NCBI GenBank assembly: GCA_029204225.1 | Contig: CM055110.1 | Location: forward strand, 32,052,299 to 32,116,298 | Length of the DNA stretch: 64,000 nt | Reading direction: 5' to 3' | Source of the DNA: Diphasiastrum complanatum | Taxonomy: Eukaryota > Streptophyta > Lycopodiopsida > Lycopodiales > Lycopodiaceae | In this document: one piece after another, positions 34,672 to 48,235 of the stretch | Numbering within the stretch: the stretch's first letter is position 1 | How the letters are laid out: every line of letters begins with the position of its first letter | Program-made: the position numbers and the translations under genes | The notes under the pieces: generated by a model | The model's database searches: none | What the model was told of the DNA's origin: nothing | The model's input: the letters and a program-made list of their open reading frames with translations, nothing else

Positions 34672-35656
34672 AAGACAATAAGGATGTAAAGTATTCCTTA
34701 TGTCTTGTCATGTGAGATGAGGCTCCACTATCAATCCACCAAGGATCATTATCATCTATGTTGGCTAACAAACTTGAAGTCATAACAAGTGATTCACATG
34801 TGTTATGTTCTTCCTCATCTATTGTAAGATTTCCTTGCCTCTCTCCTTGCTCTCTTTTCTTCTTATAACATTCATTTGCAAAATGACCTTTTATCCCACA
34901 ATAAAAGCACTTGAACTTTGACTTATTGTTCTTAGTAGAAGAGGAAGAGGAAGAGTGATCATCATGATCAAAGTTACCACCTTTGGACCATTTCCCTTTG
35001 CCTTTACCTTTGCCCTTGAATTTGCCTTTTGTGAAGAAAGCCTCTTCACCTCCACCTTGCAAGGATGCACCATCAAGCTTTGATTGCAACCTATGTTCTT
35101 CAGCCAATAAGATTTCTTGCAAGTCAACCACACTTGGCAAGACTCTTTGAATGGCAAAACTTTGCACAAGGTTAGCATGTTCATTTAGCAAACCATTCAA
35201 CATAACTTGGACTATTTCACCATCTTTTATGTTCTCATCAATGCATGCTAAATCATCACTTAGGGACTTAACTCTCAAGATAAATGCATGAGCACTTTCA
35301 CCCTCTCTTTGCCTACTAGAAAATATTTGTCTCCTTAGGGTCAATACCCTAGATGTGGACTTTGATTCAAAGAGCTTCTTTAAGGCATTCCATGCCTCAC
35401 TTGCACTTTGACACTTTCCAACTTCCTTGAGAAGTTCATTTGTAACATTCATTTTAATGATATGAAGAGCCCTTTTGGCCTTCTTATCAAACCTTTGTTG
35501 CTCTTGAAGTGTGAGAGGTCTCTCTTCAATTTCTGCAACTATGTCCATGAGTTCATTCAACTCAAGTAAGGACTCCATCCTCACTTTCCAAGTAGAGTAG
35601 TTTGATGAACTCAACCTTTCACTAGACTCTAGCATGATCCCACCATTGGAAGCCAT
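34625..35656 (-). pseudogene. Copia D gag and protease active site
   Basis: 343 codons from an ATG that suits the family (MASNGGIMLESSERLSSSNY). The capsid-type region spans about residues 20-195, a Lys/Gly-rich linker 205-225 and an Asp/His/Ser patch 229-240. The CCHC zinc knuckle CFYCGIKGHFANEC is at 250-263. The protease active site WWIDSGASSHM has its catalytic Asp at 309. The frame is then lost after YTANDG by a one-base shift; the remainder of the protease is read in the next frame. Gag coats the element RNA and the protease cuts the polyprotein. Confidence 0.88.
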
Positions 35657-36816
35657 GATTCTAATGTTTCTTCAACTTTTAGGTTTTGTCCTAAAGCACT
35701 TAGCACTCACTTTTCTCTCAACAAATGATAGATAAAGAGATCTATGAAGATTTAGGACCCTAAAACACTTCTATCTTGAACCTAGATGGTTTCCAAGCAT
35801 AGAAAGGAAGATTGAAACACATGCAACACTTTGCACACACTAAGAATGGATTACAAAATCAAACCAACCTGAACACACTCTTGCTTAAGCTCTCAAACTT
35901 TCCAGCAAGTGACCAAATCAAGTTATGGTGTGAAGAGTTACTTGCATTCTTAGAAAATACCCAAAACTAGGATGCCAAGATTACCTAGTAATGAACAAAC
36001 TTGATCAACATATGATCAACACACTAAGATATTGATTCAACCTGTAAAACCACATGTAAACCACACTTCTAAAAGTTTATAAACTCCAGCAAGTGATAAA
36101 TACAAGATTTAGAGGTGAATGAATGAGCACACTTAGTGAATCACAAGACTAGCTTCACTATCTTGTCAAATCTTGGTGTTTAGATGTAGATCTAAGATCA
36201 CTTCACATGAGAATGTTCCTCAACCTGTTAAGAACCTGAAAACACACTTGCATAATGGTTAACACCTTCCAGCAAATGCTCCAATCAAATTACATAAGGA
36301 GAGTTACTTACATGCTCAACAAAGTACACCAAAAATTATGCCAAAATTGATGACAATCTTTACAATATGCTCTTCACAATGGAGCTTACAATATGTTCAC
36401 CCAAAAAAGGGGATCTTTCATCCAAATGGGAGCTTTTCTCAGCCTTTAGGAGAATTACAACTCACTCAAAAGAGCATTTGTCATCCACTTAAGGAGAAGT
36501 TTCATCCACTTAAGGAGAGTGTTCATCCAAGAATGGAGATTGTCAACAATAGGATTGAAAAGAACATTGTTAGTATTGAATATGCACAAGCCTCACAATC
36601 ACAAATGATTAGGTGTTATGATCTGATCCAAAATAGTTTCTTTTCAGCCTCTGATCTTCAATAGACCTGAAATATGCTTTTGATCCACAAGTTCAACTCA
36701 CAAAACAAAGGTTAGTAAGATTTGATCAACAAAGCAATGCAAAATCATGCTAGAACTTGATCAAACATCCAAATATCACCAAAAATGGAATACTTACTGT
36801 AAATAGAAGCCAACCA
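35657..36816 (-). other. Leader of Copia D
   Basis: About 1.16 kb between primer site and gag. Near 36415-36535 a unit built on CATCCACTTAAGGAGA recurs three or more times on the plus strand. The 108-codon plus-strand frame over it reflects this repeat and is not considered a gene. Confidence 0.6.
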
Positions 36817-36828
36817 GCTCTGATACCA
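36817..36828 (-). other. Primer-binding site of Copia D
   Basis: Complement TGGTATCAGAGC, touching the LTR edge at 36829. Confidence 0.9.
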
Positions 36829-37482
36829 TGTGAAAAATACAGATCCTAAGTGGATCTAAACTCCAAGATCATTGGCTTGAATGCTTGCACTCCAAACTAC
36901 ATAAGCTAGGAATTGGCAACACATTCTATGCTACCTAGAATGCAAAGAACTTGATCAAAAAGCATTTATCACAAATGGAAACTTCCATAAACATCAAGTG
37001 CGGCCCAAAATAGCATTATACAGTCCATAATACATCAGCCTATCACTTTTGGAAAGCACCTAAGATCATACACAATAGCTTGAAGACAATACACACAACA
37101 ATGCTCTCAATGGAGGAAGAAACAATGACAATGATCTATTGATCTCAATGAAGCATACAAAAGGTTTCTCCAACCTGTTCTCCACGAATTTCAGCCTAAT
37201 ATAGGTGAGAGAGATGACTCTCTCTCCTCTCTCTAGAACTTAGGACCCAATTTTAGGACACCAGTAACCTAAAATAGCCAATTTTGGCCTATATGTCCAA
37301 ATAACATGATTTTAGTGTCATTTAGAAGGTCCCGAAGTTTGAGACTTCTTCAACATGAAATATATACTAGAATAAAAGTATCTAGGTCTCTTTCACACGT
37401 GTGAAAGGTTAGATCCAAAACTATGTACAAAAATTGCCAATTTAGGCCTCAAACTAGCTAGGAAATGTTGACAATTTTCACA
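36829..37482 (-). repeat. 5' LTR of Copia D
   Basis: 654 bp, termini TGTGAAAA...TTTTCACA. The central block 37188-37420 differs strongly from the 3' LTR, while both flanks match almost base for base. Confidence 0.9.
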
Positions 37483-37919
37483 TTCACTACAATTTACCTT
37501 AGAATTTTCTACAATTTATCTCGAAATTCTCTCAGAATTCTTACTTTAACCTTTTGCCATTGCTTTCTTGAAGATCAAATCAAAGGAACTTTACTACTTT
37601 TTGTCAACTGGACTACCAATATCCCAGTATGGTGTCCTTCAAAGGCTCCTTCTCTGATGTTGGCTTTTCTGGTGAACAGCTCTTTTGGATCATGCACGCT
37701 TGTAGCGTCTTGCAGCTCTAATAGCATGTTGGAATTCCTCAAGGATAATACAGGATTTAGTGCAGTATGCATATCACACCAACATAACTCAAGCATCCGT
37801 AGCTCTCAAAGGGATAGAACAAAAGCTTTTGAATAACAAGAAACACTATGCATATAGTATAAGTCCCAAACTGCATGGGCTTGACAAGTGTCATCTAACT
37901 AGATAGACACATGTTCAAA
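37483..37919. other. Unassigned stretch between Copia D and Copia E
   Basis: A 73-codon minus-strand frame (37796-37575, containing VHDPKELFTRKANIREGAFE) reads like protein-derived sequence and may be retroelement debris, but I cannot assign it. It does not continue Copia C's integrase, as it would if Copia D had simply inserted into Copia C. Confidence 0.3.
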
Positions 37920-39325
37920 CTTACTAACGAAACCCAGGACATGCCCTCGAGCATGAAGCAGTAGCTACGACCGCCTACTTGCAGAACAGGACATGCAAAT
38001 CAAACATTCTTCACACTACTCCACATGAGGTGTGGTGGGACAACAAGCCAAATCTGGCTCACGTACGTATCTTCGGATGTGTAGCATATGCACACATTCT
38101 AGACATGAAGAGAAAGAAGCTGGATGAGAAGGTGGAGCAAGGATTCCTAGTAGGCTATGATGTACATTCATCATACTATACAAGATCTACATGTCAGAGA
38201 GCAACGAAGTAAAGATTGTCAGAGACGTCATTTGACAAAGGAAGAACGATGGCTGACAAAGATCCAGTCAGCTACCAGATTCTCAACAAGTAGTACTACG
38301 ACCTGCCCACACCGACAGAGGGAATAGACCTTGAACATCTAGGTCAAGATGTTCAAACTATGAATGAACTAAGTGATAGTTCAAACAATGAGCAGCAAGA
38401 CCTACAGCCTGTAACCAGAACACCTACAACGCACAATGGTTCTGTTGTCAATATGAAGAAAAAAGACAAAGCAGTCGCTGATCTTGCACCATCTCCAAGG
38501 AGATCTACTAGAGAAAGAAGACAACCTGTCAGGTACATACCAGACAGCTCAACTTCTGTATCAGAAGAGTTTTGTGGATTTGGAGGTGAACCACAAACCT
38601 ATCAAGAAGCTGTTTAATGTCCAAAAAATGACAAATGGATAAAGGCCATGGAACACGAGATGGACTCCATGAAGAAGAACAAAGTCTAGACTCTTGAACG
38701 AGTGTCAGTAGACAGGAACACTGTCAAGTGCAAGTGGGTCTACAGTGTAAAGATCGTATATAGTGAAGTAATCATTATTGGTGTCTATGTTGACAACACA
38801 CTAATTCTGTCAAAGAGCGACACATTGATTGCACAGGTGAAAGAGGATATTTTAAAGCACTTTGAAATATCATTCTTAGGAGAAGCAAAATGATACCTGG
38901 GCTTGCAGATTGATAGAGATCTTGAGGGTGGAAGATTGTATCTACACCAATCAAGATACATTTAGAAAATTCTTTATGATTTTCATATGGCTTATTGCAA
39001 GGGAGTAAATACTTTGATGATTTCTAACACAATACTAACAAATGAAGACTGTCCCAGAGATGATGCAGAACGTGAAGCAATGCAACATAAGCTTTAAAAA
39101 ATGCTTATTGGTTCTTTGATGTACTTGGCAGACAATATGCAGCCAGACATTGCTTACACAGTGTTCAGATTGAACCAGTTCAACATAAATCCAAGACCCA
39201 TACACTAGAATATTGCCAAGAGGATTTTGCAATACCTACAACATACAAAGGACTATGGGCTTTGCTATTGTCGTGATGCGGGATTTCAGGTGAAGTCCAT
39301 TGCTTCAAAAACTCTATTGCGGTAA
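37920..39325 (+). pseudogene. Copia E pol remnant, internally deleted
   Basis: The plus strand encodes AVATTAYLQNRT, TTPHEVWWDNKPNLAHVRIF and VEQGFLVGYDVHSSYY (integrase C-terminal part). The linker is rich in Ser/Arg (SPRRSTRERRQPVRYIPDSS) with EEFCGFGGEPQTYQEA, then NTVKCKWVYSVKI. The RT core between CKWVY and the catalytic box is deleted, and the box itself reads YVDN instead of YVDD. Then come FLGEAK, YLGLQIDRD, GSLMYLADN and PDIAYTVFRLNQF; the fragment stops before RNase H. Stops and frameshifts are frequent. The family is that of Copia C, in opposite orientation, with Copia D between them. Confidence 0.8.
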
Positions 39326-40460
<1,135 letters not shown>

Positions 40461-40599
40461 GGGGCGCGCTCTTTTACACTCGATTTTGTTCAATTCCAAA
40501 CAGTACTATGACATTAATCAACTGTCCTCAAGGACATGTTTTTGTGCACACCCCCATCTCTTATAGTCGAAGGAGACAAACTCGAGCTAAACTCGATGT

Positions 40600-43500
40600 T
40601 GGACAATAAGTATGAATCAAATTTGCCTTTTGAAGCAACGCAGACCAAAATTGACTTTTCTGATATGTACGCATCATACTCCAACTGTCACGGGCGATCT
40701 ACATCAAGTTTTAGCTACGTTGAGTGATTTCTCAATGGGCTAAGCTGAGTGACGAGTGATTGGTACCAAATTCAAGCCATTTAAATGTCTTGAAGTCAAA
40801 ATTCTGCTAATTTCATCACTCAATGGACAATCATGAGTGATGAAGGCCAAAAATCCAACTATCTTGAATGCTAAGTCGCAACTTCGGGCTATCTCATGTG
40901 ATAGGAATCAAATATCATTAAGTCATGGAACGCGATCAATTTGAATATACTAAACTCGATGCTGGACAATAAGGATGAATCGATGAGCCATGTAAAGTAA
41001 CATGGACCAAAATTGGCTTTTCTAATATGTATACATCATACTCAAACTGCCACGAGTTGTTGACATCAAATTCAAGCCATCTTGTACGAGACAATTCCAT
41101 CTCTAAGGGTCAAAACATATTGTCCCAAACTTTAGATTGATCAAGTCCAGACACTCAATCACTTTGATTACTTCAACATCAAATCTAAAGTTATCTTGTG
41201 TGATAGGGGGTCTGAAGTCGACAATTCTTAATATACTAGACTTGAAATTGGTTGAGTCTAATCACTTGATCAGCCATGTCAATTGATAAGCACCAAAATC
41301 ACATCTTAGGCATCTAATTTGATATATGTTAGTGATAGGCACCAACAAATACAATCATTCAATGTCTTTAAGTCAAAATTCAAGTAATAAGCACCAAAAT
41401 CACATGCTAGGCATTGAATTTGAGCTATTTTGAGTGATAGGTACCAAATTCGAGTGAAAGGGCCAAAATGGGGCTATTTACTTTGATAGACATCTAGTTT
41501 GAGCTATCTCATGTGATGTTGGTCAATTATGATCACTCAATGAGCTATTTGAAGTGATAGACACCAAGATCGATTTGTCTCGCATGTAAGCATCGAATTC
41601 AAGTTACTTGAATGTTCTAAACTCATGATTCCACTAACTTGATCTCTCAATGGACAATCTCTAGCTATAATAAGGGCCAATATTGCAGTATTTCAAGTTG
41701 TCTATATTTTGAGTTATATCATGTGGTCCTTTGTCTATTCCATTGATAAGGGATAAAAAAATTATCCATGCACAATGAATTCCAGTTATCTCTTTTGATA
41801 GGGATAAATTTCATTGACAAGGGGTTGAAGTCAATCTATCTTAATGTCCTAGACTTGGCATTGGGTGACAAGCTGCAAAATTGCTCGTTAGGCATCAAAT
41901 TTTGGCTTTCCCAAGTGATAGGCACCAAATTTGATCTATTTGAGTTTTGTAAGCTCAACATAAATCGGAGTCGATCACTCTTTTTTGCAACGAGTGACAA
42001 GTGCCAAAATGGGATTGTTTACATTGATAGACATCAAATTTGAGTGGCGTTTGTCAACTATAGTCATTGAATGAGCAATGTCAAGTGACAGGGACCAAAA
42101 TCAACATGTAAACATCATATTAAAGTTACTTGTTGTTCTAAACTTGTGATTCCTCTAACTGGATCTCTCAATGGACAATCTTGAGTGATAAGGGCCAACA
42201 TTGTGCCATCTCAAATGATAGAAAACGATTTTGAATTATATGGTGTGGTACGGGTCAATTCCATTGATAAGGGATAAAAATAATCAATTTGAATGTACTA
42301 AACTCCATATTGGTCGATTTTGATCAGTCAATGATCTAAGTAAAGAGAAAGACATCGAATTTGGGCTATCCCAAGTGACAGGTACCAAATTTGAGCTTTC
42401 GCAATGTCTCAAAGTCAAAATGTTGCAAATTTCATCACTCCATGGACAATATCAAGTGAGAAAGGCTAAAAATTCAACTATCTTTAGTAATAGGTAGCAA
42501 ATTTGAGCTAGGTCATGTGATAGGAATCAAATATCATCAATAAATGGTGGAACTTGAGCAAATTTGATACTAAACTTGATGTTGGACTATAAGGATGAGT
42601 CAATGAGCCATGTAAAGCAACGTGGACCAAAATTGACTTTTCTCATATATGCACATCATACTCAAACTATTCACGGGCCAATTCCATTGATAAGAGATAA
42701 AAAATAATCAATTTGAATGCACTGAACTGCATATTGGTCGATTTTGATCACTTGATGAGCTAAGTCAAGAGAAAGGCATCAACTTTGGGCTATTCCAAGT
42801 GATAGGTACAAAATTTGAGCTATGTGAATGTCTGGAAGTCAAAATTTTGCTAATTTCATCACTTAATGGATAATCTTGAGTGATAAAGGCCAATAATTCA
42901 ACTACATTTTGTGCGATAGGTAGCAAATTTGAGCTATCTCATGTGATAGGGATAAAATATCATCAATAAGTGGTGGAACTTGAGCAATGTGGATGTACTA
43001 AACTCGTTGTTTTACAATAAGTATGAATCAATGGGCCATGCAAAGCATCACAGACCAGAATTGACTCTTGTCAAACTATCATGGGTGATTGAAGTCAAAT
43101 TTGAGATTTCGTTGTTCCACATTGAATTGCATGTAGCTTTCATTTGCTTTCCACCCAAACACTCTCAAGCACTTATCATAAGCTATCTCGAGTGGTACGA
43201 GCCAATCAATAAGAGATCGAAACTTTGGGCAAAAATCGAATGTCCTAAACTTGAGTTTCATCGAGTGATAATAATTCAAAGCAAACTTGTAGGATAGGCA
43301 TATCAATCTATCTAGAGCAATAAACATCAAATTTGAGCTATTTTATTGTCTTGAATCAAATACTACTCTGATTTGATCACGTGATGGACAATTTCAAGTA
43401 ATAAGGGCCAAATTGACATCTCTCAAGTGATTGGCGTCAACTTTGAGCTATCGCAAGTGATTTACATCAATTTGAGCCATCTCAAATGATAGGGGCCAAT

Positions 43501-44290
43501 TCCATCAATGAGGGACCAAACATGCGCAATCTAAATTTTTGATCAAGTTTGATCACTTGATGAGCCATGTCAACCGGTAAGGATAAAAAATCACAACACA
43601 TGCATCAAACATGAGCTATCACAAGTGATAAACATCAATTTGAGCTATTTGAATGTCCTAGATTCGAGATTCCTTTAATTTTATCACTCAATGGGCAATT
43701 TTGAGTGATAAGGTCCAAAATCAAGCTACCTCGAGTGATAGACATATAATTTGAGCGATCTCATAAATGGGGGTCAATTCCATCAATAAGGGATCAAATT
43801 CAAACAACCTAAATTCGCTAGATTTGATGTTCATTGAATTTGATCACGCAATGGGCCATGTCAAGTGATAAGGACCTAAAGTACACGTTGCACATTGAAA
43901 TTGAGCTATCTTAGTCATTTGTATGAAATTTGAGCTATATAACTGTCCTAAACCCAAGATTCCTCTGATTTAATTACTCAATGGACAGTCTTGAGTGATA
44001 AGAGCCAAACTTAATACATGCCAAAATCTATCTCAATTGATAGGCATCAAATTTGGGCTATCTCAAGTGATAGGAACAATTTAACCCATATTAGATCAAA
44101 TTAGAGCAATCTAAATGTCCTAAACTTGAGATTGATCGAGTTCGATCATTTTATGTCAAGTCATAGGGACCAAAATTAAGCTTTCTTGCGTATGGACATA
44201 AAATTGAATCTACTTGAATGTCCTGAACACAAGCTTACTCTGAGTTGAAAACTCTATTGACAATCTCTAGTCATATATGACCTGGTCATA
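40600..44290 (+). repeat. Degenerate satellite-like array built on AAGTGATAGG and AAATTTGAGCTAT motifs
   Basis: Recurrent words are CAAGTGATAGGCA, CAAATTTGAGCTATCTC, GATCACTCAATGGACAATC, GAGTGATAAGGGCCAA and AATGTCCTAAACT. The ATGGACAATC-type landmark occurs near 40823, 41650, 42164, 42437, 42858, 43374, 43682 and 43975; spacings range from about 270 to 830. Units fall into two alternating versions: one with GATTCCTCTGATTT before the landmark, the other with a GATCGAGTTTGATCA stretch and a GAGCCATGTCAAGTG word. This suggests a dimer of roughly 145-bp monomers with many indels. No gene inside; ends are gradual. Confidence 0.75.
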
Positions 44291-44904
44291 AGCTCCTTTT
44301 GTATTAAATGACTTCTTCTTTGGTCCTTACATTGGAATGATCATGCACAAAGCATGTGGACACAAAGATTTCCAAAGCAAATGATGTTTCATCTTTTATG
44401 ACTCATATTCAAACTATTACAAAAATAGTTATCCAATGAAATTGCTTTATCAACAACAAATGTAGATTTCAAAGCATCCCATTTCATTGTCTTGTCATAC
44501 AAAGTAATAAACACCATGAATCTTAAAGTTAAAGGTAAGAAACAAGTCACCTCATGTCTACTACTACTTTCCAAAAAATATTCAAAGATAGTAGACTCTC
44601 CAATGCTCACCACCCTTGCAAGATGCACACTTGAATGGACAATTTGCATGCAATTTGATGACTCAACCATTGTCATTGAGGACTCCCTTGGAACTCTCAT
44701 GCTTTGAGGCTGATCCTCAAGATCTTCCTCCTTTGGATGCTCCTCCTCAATTCAAGCAAGATCACACTTCGCCAAGATCTCCTCTTGAGTTATCTCCTCC
44801 TTTGCCAAGCTCACCCACTCAAAGGCAACACTAGCTTCAATTTAAACAGTCTTCCATGTTTAAATCCCTTTGCAATGAGATCTCTTCTTGTATCTAGCTA
44901 ACTC
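44291..44904 (-). other. Unassigned stretch with an open frame next to a gag fragment
   Basis: A minus-strand frame of 103 codons (44700-44389), extendable upstream through an acidic EEEHPKEEDLEDQPQ stretch, lies directly downstream of the gag fragment at 44905-45057 and on the same strand. It has no match I can name. It could be part of that element or chance. No other feature seen. Confidence 0.25.
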
Positions 44905-45057
44905 CTATGCACCTAGAGGTTCATCTTCATCTTCAATCAAGAACTCATAAAGGTCTTGGAGCACCAAGAGTGACTCCATCCTAACCTTCCAAATAGCATA
45001 ATTTGTAGAATTCAACCTCTCACTAGCTTCTAGAAGGTATGCTCCAGCAGATCCCAT
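44905..45057 (-). pseudogene. Copia F gag, N-terminal fragment
   Basis: Fifty codons from ATG (MGSAGAYLLEASERLNSTNY, then AIWKVRMESLLVLQDL) to a TAG. The start and the WK-V-RMESLL module match the other copia gags here. It is truncated by a premature stop after an acidic tail. No primer-binding site or LTR edge was recognised upstream, so element boundaries are unknown. Confidence 0.75.
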
Positions 45058-45100
45058 CTTACTAGTGACTTCTACAAAGAAGAAATAGATTTGAATGACT

Positions 45101-45430
45101 TGAAACTCACAAAGGTCTCACGCTTGCAGTGTTTCAAATTTGATTTCTAATCCAACAAATGGACTTATAATCACAGTTCTATCACTCCCTCACAAAGCTG
45201 AAATGAAGATAAGATGAAGTGAAAACTACTTTCAAACAAATCTTGCCAAAAAATGAATTTGATTGTCTCTAGAAACTCACTAAGGTCTCTCTCTTGTAGT
45301 TTTTCACTCAAATTAGATTTCTAATCCAACAAATGGACTTATAATCTCAGTTCTAGCACTCCCTCACAAAGTTGGAATGAAGATAAGATGATGTGAAATC
45401 TACTTACAATCAAATCTTGTCAATTTTGGC
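45101..45430 (-). repeat. Two copies of a 170-bp tandem repeat upstream of Copia F gag
   Basis: Each unit begins GAAACTCAC-AAGGTCTC and includes TTTCTAATCCAACAAATGG and CACTCCCTCACAAAG. Starts are 170 bp apart. It lies in what would be the leader of Copia F. Duplicated leader segments are common in retrotransposons. Confidence 0.75.
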
Positions 45431-46948
45431 TATTTTTGGACAATAATATGACTAAATCTCCCTCGCAATTTTTGATGTACTTTCAAGACCTGTAAAACAA
45501 GTTTAGAGAACCTGATTTCAGCCTAGATTAATTAGACTTCATGACTCTATGTCAAATCTAATCAATGGCACTCAATCTTGGTAGCTTATCCTAAGATTTC
45601 CAACAAAAATTACATCAAAAGCTCACAAATTGAATGTCTTTGGATCAAATGAATACCATGCATTAAATGCAGGTTCAGAGGTGCCCACACATGTGGATAG
45701 TACGAATTTGGAGCCCTACCAAGTTTGGGATCAAGCCCACACATGTGTACTACAGGCTGTAGTACGGCCTTCAACCTGAGAAACAAGTAGAAATTGATTT
45801 GGTTTCATTTGGATCACAAAAGCTCAATGTACATAGTGAACTAGCTTGAGATTTCCAATGAGCTCCAAAAATTTTCTATCTTCTCACTATGGAGAGAGGG
45901 AATACATAGCAAATTCGACTTCCTTCTTGAAGTTAGGTGGATTTCCAGCATGTAATAAGGAAGTTAACTCACTCTCCTTGACCTTAAATGAAACACTAGT
46001 CTTTTTCCTAGAGTCATGTTTGGTAGATAGCTAGTTGGTCAAATTTTCACCTTAAACTTAGGTGTAGGTCCTATAAAGTATGGGATGACCACCAAATAGA
46101 CATGACCAACTCTCTTGACTTGACCTAACCTATATTAGGAGTGGGTTTCCACGTGGCATCTTGGCATTACATGTGTGGAACCCAATTATACACAATATTT
46201 ACAAAGTTATACATGGTTTTTGATCAAGCTAGATTTGCCAATTTTTGGCAATTCTTCACACAAAATGCATGCCATTTTACAAAGATCATACAAGTATTTC
46301 TTAATCATTATTAAATTCTAATATATATGAAAATGTACTATTTTAAAATTTTGATATTGATTATTGCATCACTCTAATTTTGTGTGTTTTATAGTTGTCA
46401 ATTTTTTTTAAATCTTGCCTTTGCATCCTGCATCTCATTTTGGACTTAATAAAGTTATGTGAACGTACGCTCTACATGGATGTACCTACTTTACTACACA
46501 TACATTTCTTGCATATGAAAACAATAAACAAAAAATTCTCTGCTTTTAAAAAAAGTTGTTGTTTTTTAAAGGGTCAACTTGCTGTAAATTTTCTGCGAAG
46601 ACAGTTTTTGGAGAAAGATGTCTGCTCCATTCCTATACTCTGATGGCTTTCCCAAACACATACCCAAAGTTTGAATCAATAAAAACCCTATTGAAAAATG
46701 ATAAATGCCTTATTAAGCTTTGTATCAAAATTTGAGCTTCGAAATTTTTTTTTGAGCCTTCACCTCATAGAATCAGTAGGCTTTTGGCCCATGAGTTGCT
46801 AAAAAGCCTACAATTTTTTTTTATAGGTTGTGTTAAGTTAAAAAAAAAATTCGACAAGCACTCTGACTCAATGCCCATGTAAATATGTTGAAAAAAAATA
46901 CACACCTGTCACCATTTAATGTTAATGAGAAAAGGGTCTACCTAAAAA
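45431..46948. other. Non-coding stretch, probably Copia F leader or LTR and flank
   Basis: Words such as CCCACACATGTG occur twice (about 45690 and 45738), resembling copia LTR words in this window, but no LTR ends can be set. From about 46350 the sequence is AT-rich with no gene or repeat that I can support. Confidence 0.35.
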
Positions 46949-47326
46949 ATATGAGTGGGACTATAATATAGAAGAAATTTATTTATAATTCAAAATGCAT
47001 TTAGAAAATAAAATGTTATTAAATTGAAACATATACATTTTGAAACTAGAAAACTTTCCTAGTTAAAAATGGTACAAATGTACCTAGGAAATTAAGGTTT
47101 TTCCTACAAAGTAATGCACATGCATTTTTAACTAGAAAAAAAGATTTCCTAGTTAAAAGAGGTCCAAATCCACTTTTTAAGTAGGAAAAATCATGTGCAA
47201 CTAGGAAATCTTGTTTTTTCCCTATATAGGATCTGATCAAAAGTTCCTTGTGTCCGTGAATGTTAACTATTGCAGCAGAATGTTATATAGGAATATCTGC
47301 TTACATTAAACTGAAGATATGCATAC

Positions 47327-48027
47327 CTTATTGGTTTCTTGGTATGTGACCACACATGGCTGTTTGTCCCATGAGCTTAGAACCCATCTCGTGATCCTAT
47401 CAATTTTTGCAATCTTGTTCCGTGGTAGTTCAGAATGCATTGAATCACGAGTATTCTTCACCAATTTGGCTTTTATATCTTGTGACATGGCAGGGGGCAA
47501 GCTAATTAGACTAGATATAGACGGAGTGTAGAATACCGCAAATGACTTGTGCCCTGTAGCCAACACAAATCTGGCAGCTTTGGAGTGGACGTCACTTTAG
47601 TAGGATGGTCCATCAAGTGGGTACGAAAAGTGCGACCATATCTGTCAAATTACAGAGCTTCATGCTTCAAATAGGAGTGGATTCATGCTGCTGAACAAAA
47701 CATTCAGAATGAGGTAAGCTATAATATTGATCATGTAGTTGAAAAGGGAGTGAACAATATATACCTGACGATGTGCTGGGAGTAGAATTGGAATGGACCC
47801 TGGCTGTAGAAAGTGAAGCTTTCGCCGATCCATGGCAGAGACCAGTTTCCCTTTGGCAACTGTGCACCAAGCAAGTTGTTGATCTGCACATTATTAATAC
47901 TCTTTCTGGAGCGAGCAGCTATAGCTATGGAGGTGATGAATAGCAGTACAAGAGCAGTGATAAGAGCAATTTGCAACATCTTCAATCTTCTTCTTCTACT
48001 ACTACTGCTCACACACGAAGAGGTCAT
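47327..48027 (-). pseudogene. Second captured P450 fragment, exon 2 frameshifted
   Basis: Same structure as the copy at 14081-14782. Exon 1 is 48027-47765, intron 1 is 123 bp with intact GT and AG, and exon 2 is 47641-47327, ending at the same GTATGC donor. Exon 1 here reads LPWIGESFTFYSQ, keeping the Gly-Glu-Ser expected of the P450 hinge, where the left copy has Asp for Gly. Exon 2 is one base shorter (deletion near 47580, CTTTGGAG against CTTCTAGAG), which breaks the frame before the EAARF-equivalent part. The frame is otherwise very similar. The membrane anchor is present; the catalytic and haem-binding regions are absent. Confidence 0.75.
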
Positions 48028-48235
48028 CGTTTGCGTGAAGACGAGGTATGATACATATTAAGGCTTTGGAGTGTTGGGGGCCGGCCCATAGAGCCGACCA
48101 GGACCCCACCCTATAAAAGACAATAGTGATTTTTAATCTATTTGGAACCTTCCTTACACAAAATTTCACATAGGCCTAAGACATGTCTACTTGTCAATAA
48201 ACTCAATGCTCATTGGAGAGAAAATATAGGAAGTC

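Larger units (their letters stand above)
31056..37482 (-). mobile_element. Copia D, nearly complete Ty1/copia retrotransposon
   Basis: Both LTRs, primer-binding site, polypurine tract and the full gag-protease-integrase-RT-RNase H order are present on the minus strand. Two frameshifts break the polyprotein. Unlike typical insertions it has no target duplication (AGGAA on one side, TTCAC on the other), and its LTRs differ strongly in a central block, so it probably arose by recombination between two related elements. Confidence 0.9.

Noticed and set aside
36338-36664. A 108-codon plus-strand frame in the Copia D leader
   Set aside because: It is produced by a short tandem repeat in an untranslated leader and runs against the element's strand.
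31056-37482. Copia D as a simple insertion into Copia C
   Set aside because: Flanking 5-mers differ and the sequence beyond 37482 does not continue Copia C's integrase.
40600-44290. CRISPR-like array
   Set aside because: Repeat units are degenerate, spacing varies widely, and the context is eukaryotic.
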